The notes beneath the pieces are model-generated. The model was not told where the DNA came from, searched no databases, and was given only the letters and a program-made list of their open reading frames with translations. The translations under genes and the position numbers were made by a program. 9,715 bases of DNA from Thermococcus sp. (GTDB taxonomy: Archaea > Methanobacteriota_B > Thermococci > Thermococcales > Thermococcaceae): the NCBI GenBank assembly GCA_027001105.1, contig JALTMZ010000213.1:1-9715 (forward strand). Direction: 5' to 3'. This document shows positions 1 to 6,961 of this stretch, piece by piece (the stretch's first letter is position 1; the number at the start of each line of letters is the position of its first letter).

Positions 1-1
1 T

Positions 2-550
2 TATTATTCTCCAAAAAGACTCAAGCCTTTAATTCAAGCGGTGGAAGATACAGATTCACTTCTGGTTTTAGACGAGGCATTCATAGACTTCGTCAAAGAT
101 GCCAGAAGCCCGGAGGGAGAGAACATCGTAAAGCTGAGAACATTCACGAAGAGCTACGGTTTGCCTGGAATCAGGGTCGGCTATGTCATCGGCTTTGACA
201 GTGCATTTAAAAGCGTCAGAATGCCTTGGAGCATTGGCTCTTTAGGCTATGCGTTTCTGGAGTTCGTTATCGGAGATGAGTTTAAGCATTTGAAAAAAAC
301 ACTGCCTTTAATCTGGAAGGAGAAGGAACACATTGAAAAAGCTCTTGATGTCAAAAGCGATGCGAACTTCTTCATAAAAAATGTCGGAGATGCAAAGAGA
401 GCAGTTGAATTCTTCAAGAAGAAAGGAATAGCAGTTAGAGACTGCACATCTTTTGGTCTTCCGAGATACATTCGCTTCAGTGTAAGAAAAAGAGAAGAGA
501 ACGAAAAGTTGATAAATGCTTTCAAAGAATTCTTCCAATACTTTCCATGA
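2..550 (+). CDS. PLP-dependent aminotransferase, HisC/CobD type (5'-truncated by window edge)
   Basis: The reading frame is open from base 2, so only the C-terminal part (about 182 residues) is visible and the true start lies upstream. It is a fold-type I aminotransferase of the histidinol-phosphate aminotransferase / threonine-phosphate decarboxylase group. Seen: a LVLDEAFIDF segment, whose Asp-Glu-Ala is the usual PLP-pyridine-binding region; FTKSYGLPGIRVGY, whose Lys (codon 149-151) is the expected Schiff-base lysine and whose Arg would bind the PLP phosphate; and a C-terminal IRFSVRKREEN, which carries the substrate carboxylate/phosphate-binding arginine region of the family. HisC (histidine synthesis) and CobD (cobamide salvage) cannot be separated from this fragment. 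Many Thermococcales salvage cobamides, so CobD is plausible; the missing 5' neighbours would decide. Its last 29 bases overlap the end of the convergent ferredoxin gene. Confidence 0.85.
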   Translation, partial: YYSPKRLKPLIQAVEDTDSLLVLDEAFIDFVKDARSPEGENIVKLRTFTKSYGLPGIRVGYVIGFDSAFKSVRMPWSIGSLGYAFLEFVIGDEFKHLKKTLPLIWKEKEHIEKALDVKSDANFFIKNVGDAKRAVEFFKKKGIAVRDCTSFGLPRYIRFSVRKREENEKLINAFKEFFQYFP

Positions 551-1028
551 CGGTGGAGGAAATCCTCTCCCTTGCAATCTTTTCTGCTGTCCTCCTTCTT
601 ATTTCATCCTCAACTTCCTCTGGTCTTCCAAAGAATACTGCCTCTGCCGGGCACATTTCACTGCATGCCGGTTCCAGACCAACTCTCCTTCTATCTGCAC
701 ACATGTCGCACTTTGTAACCACCTTAAGCCTTGCGTCATAGCTTGGAGCACCAAAGGGACAAACGGCAAGACACATAAGACAGCCAATGCACTTCTTGGG
801 ATCAATGATTACCGCACCATCGGTGTCCTTGTAGATAGCATTTGATGGACATACGTTCATACATGGAGCTTTTTCACAGTGCCTACAGTTTATTGGAATA
901 GGCAAACCGGATTCAGTGTAATAAATCCTTATATTCGGTTTTCCATGGTGGAGGAAATCACAAACACTTTGACAGGTTTCACATCCAATACAGAGACTGT
1001 AATCAACGTGAAGAATCCTCCTTGCCAT
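522..1028 (-). CDS. Ferredoxin-like protein with four [4Fe-4S] motifs (HycB/CooF/DmsB type)
   Basis: A 168-residue soluble electron carrier. Four cysteine quartets are visible: C13-C16-C19-C23, C48-C51-C56-C60, C80-C83-C86-C90 and C107-C110-C122-C126. This is the arrangement of polyferredoxin subunits such as HycB, CooF and DmsB, which pass electrons between a catalytic subunit and a partner enzyme. No signal peptide or membrane helix is seen, so it is probably cytoplasmic. After residue 135 a charged Glu/Arg-rich tail follows. The start at 1028 is chosen because GGAGGTGA (1041-1034) lies 5 nt upstream; an in-frame ATG at 1052 would lie inside the preceding gene and lacks such a site. It is the last gene of a three-gene operon, and its ribosome binding site contains the stop codon of the flavoprotein gene. 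Its 3' end overlaps the convergent aminotransferase gene. The exact redox partner is inferred, not seen. Confidence 0.9.
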   Translation of the reverse strand: MARRILHVDYSLCIGCETCQSVCDFLHHGKPNIRIYYTESGLPIPINCRHCEKAPCMNVCPSNAIYKDTDGAVIIDPKKCIGCLMCLAVCPFGAPSYDARLKVVTKCDMCADRRRVGLEPACSEMCPAEAVFFGRPEEVEDEIRRRTAEKIARERISSTVMESIGRIL

Positions 1029-1033
1029 TTTAA

Positions 1034-2089
1034 TCACCTCCCAAGAAGCCACATATGCATACTTTCAGCAGCCAGCAGACCATCTAACACTGCTCTACCA
1101 ACCTTTGATGGTCCAATAACAACGTCACCAGCAGCAAACACTCCTTCCCTGCTTGTCATATGTCTTGAGTCAACTACAATTCTACCCTTCTTGTCAACGG
1201 CAATTCCAACATCTTCAGCAAAGGGTGGTGTTGGCCTCTGCCCAACTGCAAAGACTACGTAATCTACATCGATTTGGAAGTTTGAGCCTTCAATCGGAAT
1301 TGGTCTTCTCCTTCCGCTCTCATCAGGTTCTCCGAGTTTACATTTTTGCAACTCAACAGCGACAACTTTGCCGTACTCACCAACAATCCTCACAGGAACC
1401 GTAAGTTCGAGCCACTTAACTCCTCTCTGCTTAAGGAGGTTTATCTCATAAGCACCGGCAGGAGCTTCTCTAATTGTTCTGCGATAGCTCATGTAAACTT
1501 TCTCTGCTCCGAGAAGTAGGCTCTCCATAGCAGCATCTACAGCCGTATGACCTGCTCCAACCACCATAACCCGTTTTCCTTCAATTGGAGGAACCTCATC
1601 CCAGCTCATGTGCCCGAGCTTTGCTGATTTGATTTTGAAGAGATAGTCTAAAGCCGGATAGACCCCTTCCAACTCGACACCCTCAATGTTTGGCATCCAT
1701 GACTCCCAGGTTCCCGTCGCTATAAGAACAGCGTCATATTTTTCAACCAGCTCATTGAAGTTTACAACATTCTCTACAAATTCATCTCCTTCCTCCTCAC
1801 CGTTTCCAAAGGCAACTTTGGTTTTGGGGAAAAACTTTACCTCAAAAACATTTTCGAGCTCTTCGTATCCCTTTCTGACTCTGTAGATGGGTATTCTGAA
1901 CTCTGGAATCCCAAAGAGCATCAATCCACCGGGTTCCGGTAGCTTGTCGTATATGTGAACCTCATGCCCGTGGCAGACTAAATACCCGGCGGCACTCAGT
2001 CCAGCCGGCCCTGCACCAATTATTGCCACTTTTTTCCCTGTGGGCTCAGGTTTTTCCCTACATAAGAAAGCGAACCTCATACCTTTCAT
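1034..2089 (-). CDS. GltD-like FAD/NAD(P)H oxidoreductase lacking the N-terminal Fe-S domain
   Basis: A 351-residue pyridine-nucleotide:disulfide-type flavoprotein resembling the glutamate synthase small subunit and NfnB/NfnL reductase core. Seen: FAD Rossmann motif GAGPAG at 25-30; PGGLMLFGIPEFR around 53-65, typical of GltD; second dinucleotide motif GAGHTAVDAA at 178-187; SYRR at 201-204, whose arginines suggest binding of the NADPH 2'-phosphate; and a C-terminal FAAGD at 318-322. Full GltD proteins are about 450-480 residues and begin with a two-cluster Fe-S domain. Here only three scattered cysteines exist (C10, C39, C250) and that domain is absent, so the neighbouring ferredoxin proteins probably supply the clusters in trans. 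GGGGGTGA (2102-2095) sits 5 nt before ATG 2089, which argues against the in-frame GTG at 2098 that forms part of this site. It is not expected to make glutamate by itself; a role as an NAD(P)H:ferredoxin-linked adaptor is inferred from context. Confidence 0.88.
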   Translation of the reverse strand: MKGMRFAFLCREKPEPTGKKVAIIGAGPAGLSAAGYLVCHGHEVHIYDKLPEPGGLMLFGIPEFRIPIYRVRKGYEELENVFEVKFFPKTKVAFGNGEEEGDEFVENVVNFNELVEKYDAVLIATGTWESWMPNIEGVELEGVYPALDYLFKIKSAKLGHMSWDEVPPIEGKRVMVVGAGHTAVDAAMESLLLGAEKVYMSYRRTIREAPAGAYEINLLKQRGVKWLELTVPVRIVGEYGKVVAVELQKCKLGEPDESGRRRPIPIEGSNFQIDVDYVVFAVGQRPTPPFAEDVGIAVDKKGRIVVDSRHMTSREGVFAAGDVVIGPSKVGRAVLDGLLAAESMHMWLLGR

Positions 2090-2101
2090 TAACTTCACCC
2101 C

Positions 2102-2557
2102 CTAAATCAGGTAGCCTGAGTATTTGTTAGATACCGAAGAGATCCTTTTCATCTTACATTCATCACAGATAAATGCAAATTCGACTTTTTCGCCCATTTT
2201 AAGCAACTGTTGAGCATAATATTCCGCCTCTTTCTTAGTTCGCATTAATCTTCTGCCACATTCGAGGCAGAAGGCATATTCAAATTCCAGGGCTATTTTA
2301 TCTGGTCTTCTTTCTATTGCCCTTGTTGGACACACGTCATTGCATTCAAAGCTACAGTTGCCGCATTTTTCTGGAGAGAAGTGAATTACCCTTTTGCTAT
2401 TATCAACTATCCCAATAGCATCAAAGGGGCATGCATTTGCACATGCTGCACATCCTATACACAGTTCACTTCTCAGCATTTCAGCATCACTTTGTTCAAT
2501 TAAGTACTTATTTGGGCTATAAGGTGCTTTTATGTCCAAATGAATACTTCGTGTCAT
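2102..2557 (-). CDS. Ferredoxin-like protein with two cluster motifs plus CxxC...CxxC tail
   Basis: A 151-residue iron-sulfur protein. The first quartet C33-C36-C39-C43 is a classic CxxCxxCxxxCP site. The second, C65-C68-C72-C76, has one extra residue between Cys 2 and Cys 3. The C-terminal part carries C97-x2-C100 and C131-x2-C134 separated by 30 residues, a pattern fitting a zinc ribbon or rubredoxin-like site and also seen at the end of HycF/HyfH-type hydrogenase ferredoxins. It is probably the first gene of the operon with the GltD-like flavoprotein (12-bp gap) and the polyferredoxin. An upstream in-frame TTG (2611) would add 18 residues but lies upstream of the promoter elements, so ATG 2557 is preferred. 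No strong ribosome binding site precedes it, and with a TATA box at 2586-2578 the transcript may begin at or very near this ATG. Function as an electron carrier is inferred from the motifs. Confidence 0.85.
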   Translation of the reverse strand: MTRSIHLDIKAPYSPNKYLIEQSDAEMLRSELCIGCAACANACPFDAIGIVDNSKRVIHFSPEKCGNCSFECNDVCPTRAIERRPDKIALEFEYAFCLECGRRLMRTKKEAEYYAQQLLKMGEKVEFAFICDECKMKRISSVSNKYSGYLI

Positions 2558-2577
2558 TTTACATTCTTCAACTAAGG

Positions 2578-2619
2578 CTATAAAAGCATTTTTTAAACGA
2601 AGCTTTCTCAACCAAAGGT
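2578..2619 (-). promoter_or_regulatory. Promoter of the Fe-S/flavoprotein operon with SurR-like element
   Basis: Reading the minus strand, ACCTTTGGTT (2619-2610) is followed after exactly 23 nt by CTTTTATAG (2586-2578), a good Thermococcales TATA box. A more A-rich alternative, TTTAAAAA, lies at 2597-2590. On the plus strand the element matches the SurR consensus I recall (GTTn3AACn5GTT) at 7 of 9 fixed positions: TTT at 2604, AAC at 2610, GTG at 2618. An element upstream of the TATA box is the expected place for an archaeal activator. The first ATG of the operon, at 2557, lies close to the predicted transcription start. Confidence 0.6.
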
Positions 2620-2685
2620 GGAATATCTAAGAACAACAATGAACATCATTTGTCCTTCGCCACTTACTCTGTTCATTTTTCCACC
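2617..2685. repeat. Nested inverted repeats between the divergent promoters
   Basis: Outer arms GGTGGAA (2617-2623) and TTCCACC (2679-2685) are perfect complements. Inside them lies a second perfect pair, AATGAACA (2638-2645) and TGTTCATT (2670-2677), with a 24-nt centre. The spacing between outer and inner arm is unequal (14 nt on the left, 1 nt on the right). This could be a bipartite operator or a fold in a transcript. No function is known to me. Confidence 0.5.
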
Positions 2686-2690
2686 ATATG

Positions 2691-2715
2691 CTACAACAGA
2701 GAGCGATTTTTGTAG
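2691..2715. repeat. Small 6-bp inverted repeat
   Basis: CTACAA (2691-2696) and TTGTAG (2710-2715) are complementary with a 13-nt spacer. It is short and could be chance, but it lies next to the larger nested dyad. Confidence 0.3.
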
Positions 2716-2748
2716 AAGTTACAGGAGATTGAAGCAAACAGATACATT

Positions 2749-2794
2749 TTAACCTTTGGTTAACAAGCTAAGGGTTTAGAAAGGCTTTTTTATT
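2749..2794 (+). promoter_or_regulatory. hyd operon promoter: SurR-like palindrome, BRE and TATA box
   Basis: A palindrome, TTAACC-TTT-GGTTAA, spans 2749-2763. Read on the minus strand the region gives CTT-n3-AAC-n5-GTT, matching 8 of 9 fixed bases of the extended SurR site (GTTn3AACn5GTT, from memory). Exactly 23 nt after ACCTTTGGTT (2752-2761) comes CTTTTTTATT (2785-2794), the probable TATA box, preceded by the purine-rich BRE candidate GAAAGG (2779-2784). Transcription would start roughly at 2808-2818. SurR is a redox-sensitive regulator that activates hydrogenase genes in Pyrococcus in the absence of sulfur, so regulation of this operon by sulfur is expected but inferred. Confidence 0.7.
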
Positions 2795-2827
2795 CCCCAC
2801 CGTAGTTTCCTTTGAGGAGGTACAAAA

Positions 2828-2872
2828 ATGAGCATGTGCATAATGATGTTCATGGGGAGGGGATCTCTATGA
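2828..2872 (+). CDS. Candidate 14-residue leader peptide upstream of hydB
   Basis: A short [17 protein letters not shown], begins at ATG 2828 six nt after the strong ribosome binding site GGAGGT (2816-2821). It ends with TGA at 2870-2872, which overlaps the hydB ATG (2869-2871) as ATGA, the arrangement used for translational coupling by other genes in this operon. It is in a different frame from hydB. Six of its 14 residues contain sulfur (five Met, one Cys). It may be a regulatory leader peptide or simply a ribosome-loading device for hydB. Expression is not shown; a transcription start downstream of 2820 would remove part of its ribosome binding site. Confidence 0.5.
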   Translation: MSMCIMMFMGRGSL

Positions 2873-3972
2873 GGTATGTGAAGCTGCCACAGGAAAATGT
2901 TTATGAATTTCTGGAGCGCTTAAAAAACTTTGGTAAGCTGTATGCTCCCGTAAAAATCTCGGAGAAGTTTTACGACTTCAGGGAGATAGATGATGTCAGG
3001 AAAATTGAATTCCATTACAACAGAACCATAATGCCACCTAAGAAGTTCTTCTTCCTGCCAAGAGAAACGATGTTTAAGTTCAGCATATCAAAGGCTGAAT
3101 ATGAAGAAGTTGTTGAGAACGTTGAACCTTTCGTGATTTTTGGACTTCATGCCTGTGACATCTTTGGACTGAAGATTATGGACACAATATACCTTGATGA
3201 GTTCCCAGATAAATACTATAAGATCCGCAGGGAGAAGGGTATCATCATAGGAATAAGCTGTATGCCAGATGAATACTGCTTCTGCAACCTGAGGGAGACA
3301 GATTTTGCAGATGACGGATTTGATCTCTTCCTTCACGAGCTTCCAGATGGATGGCTTGTAAGAGTCGGCACTCCAACGGGACACAGAATTGTTGATAAGA
3401 ACATAAAGCTCTTTGAGGAGGTTACAACCCAAGACATCTGTAACTTCAGGGACTTTGAAAAGAAGAGACACCAATCGTTCAGATATCATGAAGATTGGGG
3501 AAACCTGCGCTATCTCCTTGAGCTTGAAATGGAGCACCCAATGTGGGATGAGCAGAGTGAGCTCTGTTTAGGGTGTGGAAACTGTAACTTAACTTGTCCA
3601 ACATGCAGATGTTATGATGTTCAGGATATACCGAATCTTGATGGTGATACTGGAGTTAGAATTAGAAGATGGGACTCATGCCAGCTGAGAAGCCACGGCT
3701 TGGTTGCCGGAGGGCATAACTTTAGACCAACTAAGAAATCCCGTTTCATGAACCGCTATTTGTGCAAGAATGCATACAATGAAAAGCTTGGCATAAGCTA
3801 CTGTGTTGGATGTGGAAGGTGTACATACTTCTGTCCTGCAGGAATAAGCTTTGTAAGGAACTTAAGGACAATTCTTGGTTTTGAAGAGAAATCATGTCCT
3901 CCTGAAGTGAGTGAGGAGATCCCAAAGAGAGGGTTTGCCTATGCAAGCAATATTAGGGGTGAAGGAATATGA
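2869..3972 (+). CDS. hydB: Sulfhydrogenase beta subunit HydB (Fe-S electron-transfer subunit)
   Basis: A 367-residue subunit of the soluble NADP-dependent [NiFe] sulfhydrogenase, related to anaerobic sulfite reductase subunit A. It carries Fe-S clusters linking the hydrogenase dimer to the flavin subunit, and in this enzyme type is linked with sulfur/polysulfide reduction. Seen: a cysteine-rich run C233, C236, C239, C243, C246, C248; a second quartet C312-C315-C318-C322 followed by Pro; additional conserved-looking Cys in HACDIFG and [11 protein letters not shown] in the N-terminal half. The start at 2869 gives the N-terminus [18 protein letters not shown], which agrees with the Pyrococcus HydB start as I recall it; the frame extends upstream to a TTG at 2812, but that lies within the leader ribosome binding site. 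GGAGGGGAT (2856-2864), inside the leader ORF, can serve as its own site. The gene ends in an ATGA overlap with hydG. Confidence 0.96.
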   Translation: MRYVKLPQENVYEFLERLKNFGKLYAPVKISEKFYDFREIDDVRKIEFHYNRTIMPPKKFFFLPRETMFKFSISKAEYEEVVENVEPFVIFGLHACDIFGLKIMDTIYLDEFPDKYYKIRREKGIIIGISCMPDEYCFCNLRETDFADDGFDLFLHELPDGWLVRVGTPTGHRIVDKNIKLFEEVTTQDICNFRDFEKKRHQSFRYHEDWGNLRYLLELEMEHPMWDEQSELCLGCGNCNLTCPTCRCYDVQDIPNLDGDTGVRIRRWDSCQLRSHGLVAGGHNFRPTKKSRFMNRYLCKNAYNEKLGISYCVGCGRCTYFCPAGISFVRNLRTILGFEEKSCPPEVSEEIPKRGFAYASNIRGEGI

Positions 3973-4844
3973 TGACCACCACTCAAATTGTCCATGGTGA
4001 TAACCCCTATGCTCTTGAAAAGGTCAAGGTTTTGAAAGTTTACAAGCTCACAGATAAAGAAAAGCTGTTCCTTTTTAGGTTTGAAGATCCTGAGATAGCA
4101 GAGACCTGGACATTCAAGCCAGGGCAGTTCGTTCAGCTGACAATTCCTGGAGTTGGTGAAGTTCCAATAAGCATATGCTCCTCACCAATGAGAAAGGGAT
4201 TCTTTGAGCTTTGTATAAGAAAAGCTGGGAGAGTTACAACAGTTGTTCACAGATTGCAGCCTGGAGATACAGTTCTGGTAAGAGGACCTTATGGAAATGG
4301 ATTCCCCGTTGATGAGTGGGAAGGCATGGATTTGCTTTTGATAGCAGCTGGTCTCGGTACTGCTCCTCTTAGGAGCGTCTTCCTCTATGCAATGGATAAC
4401 AGATGGAAGTACGGAAACATAACCTTCATCAACACAGCTCGTTATGGAAAGGACTTGCTCTTCTACAAAGAGCTTGAGGCAATGAAAGATTTGGCAGAAT
4501 CTGAAAATGTGAAGATCATCCAAAGTGTTACCAGAGATCCTGAATGGCCCGGACTAAAAGGAAGACCCCAGAACTTCATTGTTGAAGCCAATACAAACCC
4601 AAAGAAGACAGCTGTTGCTATCTGTGGGCCTCCAAGGATGTACAAGGCAGTCTTTGAATCCCTCATAAACTATGGATACAGACCAGAGAACATTTTCGTC
4701 ACGTTGGAGAGAAGAATGAAGTGTGGAATTGGCAAATGCGGCCACTGCAACGTTGGAACAAGCACTTCTTGGAAATACATCTGCAAAGATGGTCCAGTGT
4801 TTGGATACTTCGACATAATTTCCACACCAGGCTTGCTCGACTGA
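3969..4844 (+). CDS. hydG: Sulfhydrogenase gamma subunit HydG (FAD/NAD(P)/2Fe-2S reductase)
   Basis: A 291-residue member of the ferredoxin-NADP reductase superfamily, close to sulfite reductase AsrB and PyrK. It exchanges electrons between NADP(H) and the Fe-S chain of the hydrogenase. Seen: a beta-barrel FAD domain with PISICSS at 66-72 and GPYGNG at 106-111; a nucleotide-binding domain beginning [11 protein letters not shown] at 126-136; an ICGPPRMY motif in the C-terminal half; and a C-terminal 2Fe-2S site C252-x4-C257-x2-C260-x11-C272, as in dihydroorotate dehydrogenase PyrK. Length and sequence match the Pyrococcus protein throughout, apart from a variable N-terminal tail. Two adjacent ATGs (3969 and 3972) are possible starts. 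The first overlaps the hydB stop as ATGA. The reading frame is intact and the protein is expected to be cytoplasmic. Confidence 0.96.
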   Translation: MMTTTQIVHGDNPYALEKVKVLKVYKLTDKEKLFLFRFEDPEIAETWTFKPGQFVQLTIPGVGEVPISICSSPMRKGFFELCIRKAGRVTTVVHRLQPGDTVLVRGPYGNGFPVDEWEGMDLLLIAAGLGTAPLRSVFLYAMDNRWKYGNITFINTARYGKDLLFYKELEAMKDLAESENVKIIQSVTRDPEWPGLKGRPQNFIVEANTNPKKTAVAICGPPRMYKAVFESLINYGYRPENIFVTLERRMKCGIGKCGHCNVGTSTSWKYICKDGPVFGYFDIISTPGLLD

Positions 4845-4855
4845 GGTGAGGAGAA

Positions 4856-5647
4856 ATGGAAAACAGGAAGATTAGGATAGGATTTTACGCCCTCACATCA
4901 TGCTACGGCTGTCAGCTACAGTTTGCCATGATGGATGAAATACTTCAGCTCATTGATAAAGCAAAAATCGAGTGCTGGTATATGCTGAACAGAAATAGCA
5001 GTGAGGAGAGGGAGGTTGATATAGCGTTCATTGAGGGGAGTGTTTCAACAAAAGAAGAAGTTGAGCTTGTTAAGAAAATCAGAGAGAAGGCAAAGATCGT
5101 AGTTGCCGTTGGCTCCTGTGCAGTTCATGGCGGAGTGCAAAGCTGGGGTAAGGAAAAAGAACTTGAGCAGCTCTGGAAGACAGTCTATGGAGACGGAAAG
5201 GTCAAATTTGAGCCAAAGATGGCGGAACCAGTTGAAAAGTTTATAAAAGTTGACTACAAGCTCTATGGATGCCCACCAGAGAAGAGGGATTTTCTCTATG
5301 CACTGGGAACCTTCTTAGTGGGGTCATGGCCGGAGGACATTGATTACCCAGTGTGTGTCGAGTGCAGACTGAGAGGCAACTCCTGTATTCTCATTGAAAA
5401 AGGTGAGCCCTGTCTGGGTCCAGTTACAGTTGCGGGCTGTGATGCAAGGTGTCCAGCCTATAGCGTTGCATGCATAGGATGTAGAGGAGCCGTTGGTTAT
5501 GATGTTGCATGGTTCGACTCACTGGCAAGGGAGTTCAAGAAGAAAGGCTTCACAAAAGAGGAAATCCTTGACAGAATGAGGATTTTCAATGCCCATAATC
5601 CAAAGCTCGAGGAAATGGTTAACAAAATTTTTGAGGAGGGTGAATGA
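4856..5647 (+). CDS. hydD: Sulfhydrogenase delta subunit HydD ([NiFe] hydrogenase small subunit)
   Basis: The 263-residue small subunit of a group 3 (cytoplasmic, bidirectional) [NiFe] hydrogenase. Proximal [4Fe-4S] ligands are C16 and C19 (SCYGCQ), C88 (GSCAVHGG) and C139 (YGCPP). A C-terminal set, C167, C170, C177, C186, C195, C199, C206 and C209, would hold the two further clusters. There is no twin-arginine signal peptide, consistent with a cytoplasmic enzyme. It conducts electrons from the NiFe site in HydA to HydB/HydG. ATG 4856 follows a GAGGTGAGGAG stretch, 11 nt after the hydG stop. Its stop codon overlaps the hydA start as ATGA, ensuring paired synthesis of the two core subunits. 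Confidence 0.97.
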   Translation: MENRKIRIGFYALTSCYGCQLQFAMMDEILQLIDKAKIECWYMLNRNSSEEREVDIAFIEGSVSTKEEVELVKKIREKAKIVVAVGSCAVHGGVQSWGKEKELEQLWKTVYGDGKVKFEPKMAEPVEKFIKVDYKLYGCPPEKRDFLYALGTFLVGSWPEDIDYPVCVECRLRGNSCILIEKGEPCLGPVTVAGCDARCPAYSVACIGCRGAVGYDVAWFDSLAREFKKKGFTKEEILDRMRIFNAHNPKLEEMVNKIFEEGE

Positions 5648-6927
5648 TGTACATTCCAATCACCGTTGATCATATAGCGAGAGTTGAAGGCAAAGGTGGA
5701 ATAGAGATAGTCATGGGTGATGAGGGAGTCAAAGAGGTGAAGCTTAACATCATTGAAGGTCCAAGGTTCTTTGAAGCAATAACCATCGGAAAGAAGCTTG
5801 ATGAAGCCTTAGCTGTCTACCCGAGAATCTGTTCCTTCTGTTCAGCTGCCCATAAGCTGACAGCCCTTGAAGCCGCAGAAAAAGCTATTGGGTTTACTCC
5901 AAGGGAAGAGATTCAAAAGCTCAGGGAGTTGCTCTACATAGGAGATATGATTGAGAGCCATGCACTGCACCTGTATCTCTTAGTTCTTCCGGATTATCTT
6001 GGCTACCCAGATCCACTCAGCATGGTTGACAGGTATAAGAGAGAAATTGAATACGCAATGAAGCTCAAAAACATCGGCTCAAAGATTATGGATGTCCTCG
6101 GTTCAAGAGCAATTCATCAGGAGAATGCGGTTTTAGGCGGCTTTGGAAAGCTTCCAAGCAGAGCACAGTTTGAAGAATTGAGGAAGGAGCTTAAAGAGAT
6201 CCTCCCATTGGCAGAATATACAGTGGAGTTGTTTGCAAAGCTTGAGCAGTTTAGGGAAGTTGAGGATAAGGAAAATGTTCACATGGCAATTAAGCCAAGA
6301 GGCGGAATTTACGGCATTTATGGAGATTATGTAAAAGTGAGCGACGGCTTTGAGTTTCCAGTAGAGAATTACAAGGAATGGATAGTTGAGAGGGTTGTTG
6401 AACACAGCTTTGCGAAGCACAGCTTCTACAAGGAGAAGCCCTTTATGGTCGGTGCAATATCAAGAATCGTGAACAACGCTGATCTGCTTTATGGAAAAGC
6501 GAAAGCCCTCTATGAGAGGTATAGGGATTTATTCAGATATGACAACTGCTTTGCCAACAACCTTGCACAGGCACTTGAGCTTGTTTACTTCACGGAGAAG
6601 GCTATCGATATAATTGATGAAACTTTAGCAAGATGGCCAATCAGGGAAAGAGATGCAGTCGAGATTAAAGACGGCTTTGGGGTCAGCATCACTGAAGCAC
6701 CGAGAGGACTGTTAGTCTATGCCCTTGAAGTTAAGAATGGAAGAGTGAGCTATGCTGACATAATAACACCAACTGCAATGAACTTGGCAATAATGGAGCG
6801 TCACGTTAGGATGATGGCGGAGAAGCATTATCAAGACGACCCAGATAGGCTTAAGCTCCTTTCAGAGATGGTTGTTAGGGCTTTTGACCCATGTATCTCC
6901 TGTTCGGTGCATGTCGTGAAGCTTTAA
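5644..6927 (+). CDS. hydA: Sulfhydrogenase alpha subunit HydA ([NiFe] catalytic large subunit)
   Basis: The 427-residue catalytic large subunit, where H2 is made or split at the NiFe(CN)2CO site. N-terminal nickel ligands are C63 and C66 in [14 protein letters not shown]-terminal ligands are C417 and C420 in DPCISCSVH. The RVEGKGG motif near residue 13 is characteristic of the family. The precursor ends with VVKL after His423. In Pyrococcus HydA I recall that the last four residues (VVRL) are removed by a maturation protease, so the same cleavage is expected here. All four metal-binding cysteines are present, so the enzyme should be active. Two neighbouring ATGs (5644 and 5647) could serve as start; GGAGGGTGA lies immediately upstream. 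The B-G-D-A gene order is that of known Thermococcales sulfhydrogenase operons. The alternative, the second sulfhydrogenase isoform (Shy), seems less likely from overall resemblance to the SHI proteins. Confidence 0.97.
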   Translation: MMYIPITVDHIARVEGKGGIEIVMGDEGVKEVKLNIIEGPRFFEAITIGKKLDEALAVYPRICSFCSAAHKLTALEAAEKAIGFTPREEIQKLRELLYIGDMIESHALHLYLLVLPDYLGYPDPLSMVDRYKREIEYAMKLKNIGSKIMDVLGSRAIHQENAVLGGFGKLPSRAQFEELRKELKEILPLAEYTVELFAKLEQFREVEDKENVHMAIKPRGGIYGIYGDYVKVSDGFEFPVENYKEWIVERVVEHSFAKHSFYKEKPFMVGAISRIVNNADLLYGKAKALYERYRDLFRYDNCFANNLAQALELVYFTEKAIDIIDETLARWPIRERDAVEIKDGFGVSITEAPRGLLVYALEVKNGRVSYADIITPTAMNLAIMERHVRMMAEKHYQDDPDRLKLLSEMVVRAFDPCISCSVHVVKL

Positions 6928-6961
6928 ATTCTCTTTTCTAAATTTTATCTCTGGTGATTTT
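6928..6961 (+). promoter_or_regulatory. hydA-protease spacer with T-rich tract and ribosome binding site
   Basis: The 34-bp gap has a T/C-rich tract (about 6930-6951) that could act as a weak archaeal terminator, then GGTGAT (6953-6958) just before ATG 6962. A TTTAAAT at 6923-6929 at the end of hydA might be a weak promoter for the protease. Cotranscription with hydA is equally possible. Confidence 0.35.

Larger units (their letters stand above)
2558..2868. other. Divergent regulatory region between Fe-S operon and hyd operon
   Basis: This 311-bp stretch holds no long gene. It contains the two outward-facing promoters with matching ACCTTTGGTT elements, a short leader ORF ahead of hydB, and between the promoters (about 2617-2715) several inverted repeats. 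No tRNA, CRISPR repeat or transposon end is visible. Confidence 0.8.

Noticed and set aside
568..606. T/C-rich stretch downstream of the aminotransferase as a terminator
   Set aside because: Pyrimidine-rich but not a clear T-tract, and it is coding sequence of the convergent ferredoxin; no basis for a firm call.
1029..1052. Upstream ATG 1052 for the four-cluster ferredoxin
   Set aside because: It sits inside the end of the flavoprotein gene and lacks a ribosome binding site, whereas GGAGGTGA is ideally spaced for ATG 1028.
2090..2098. GTG 2098 as start of the GltD-like gene
   Set aside because: This GTG is part of the GGGGGTGA ribosome binding site, which is spaced 5 nt from ATG 2089.
2558..2611. 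18-residue extension of the first minus-strand Fe-S gene from TTG 2611
   Set aside because: It would translate through the TATA box and place the start upstream of transcription initiation; ATG 2557 gives a normal ferredoxin-like N-terminus.
2812..2868. N-terminal extension of HydB from TTG 2812
   Set aside because: The TTG lies in the ribosome binding site and near the predicted transcription start. The 19 added residues look non-coding, and MRYVKLP at 2869 agrees with the known N-terminus of the family.
3088..3537. 149-codon minus-strand frame opposite hydB
   Set aside because: It lies antisense to a well-conserved gene, has no recognisable domain and no promoter; it is a shadow of hydB coding sequence.
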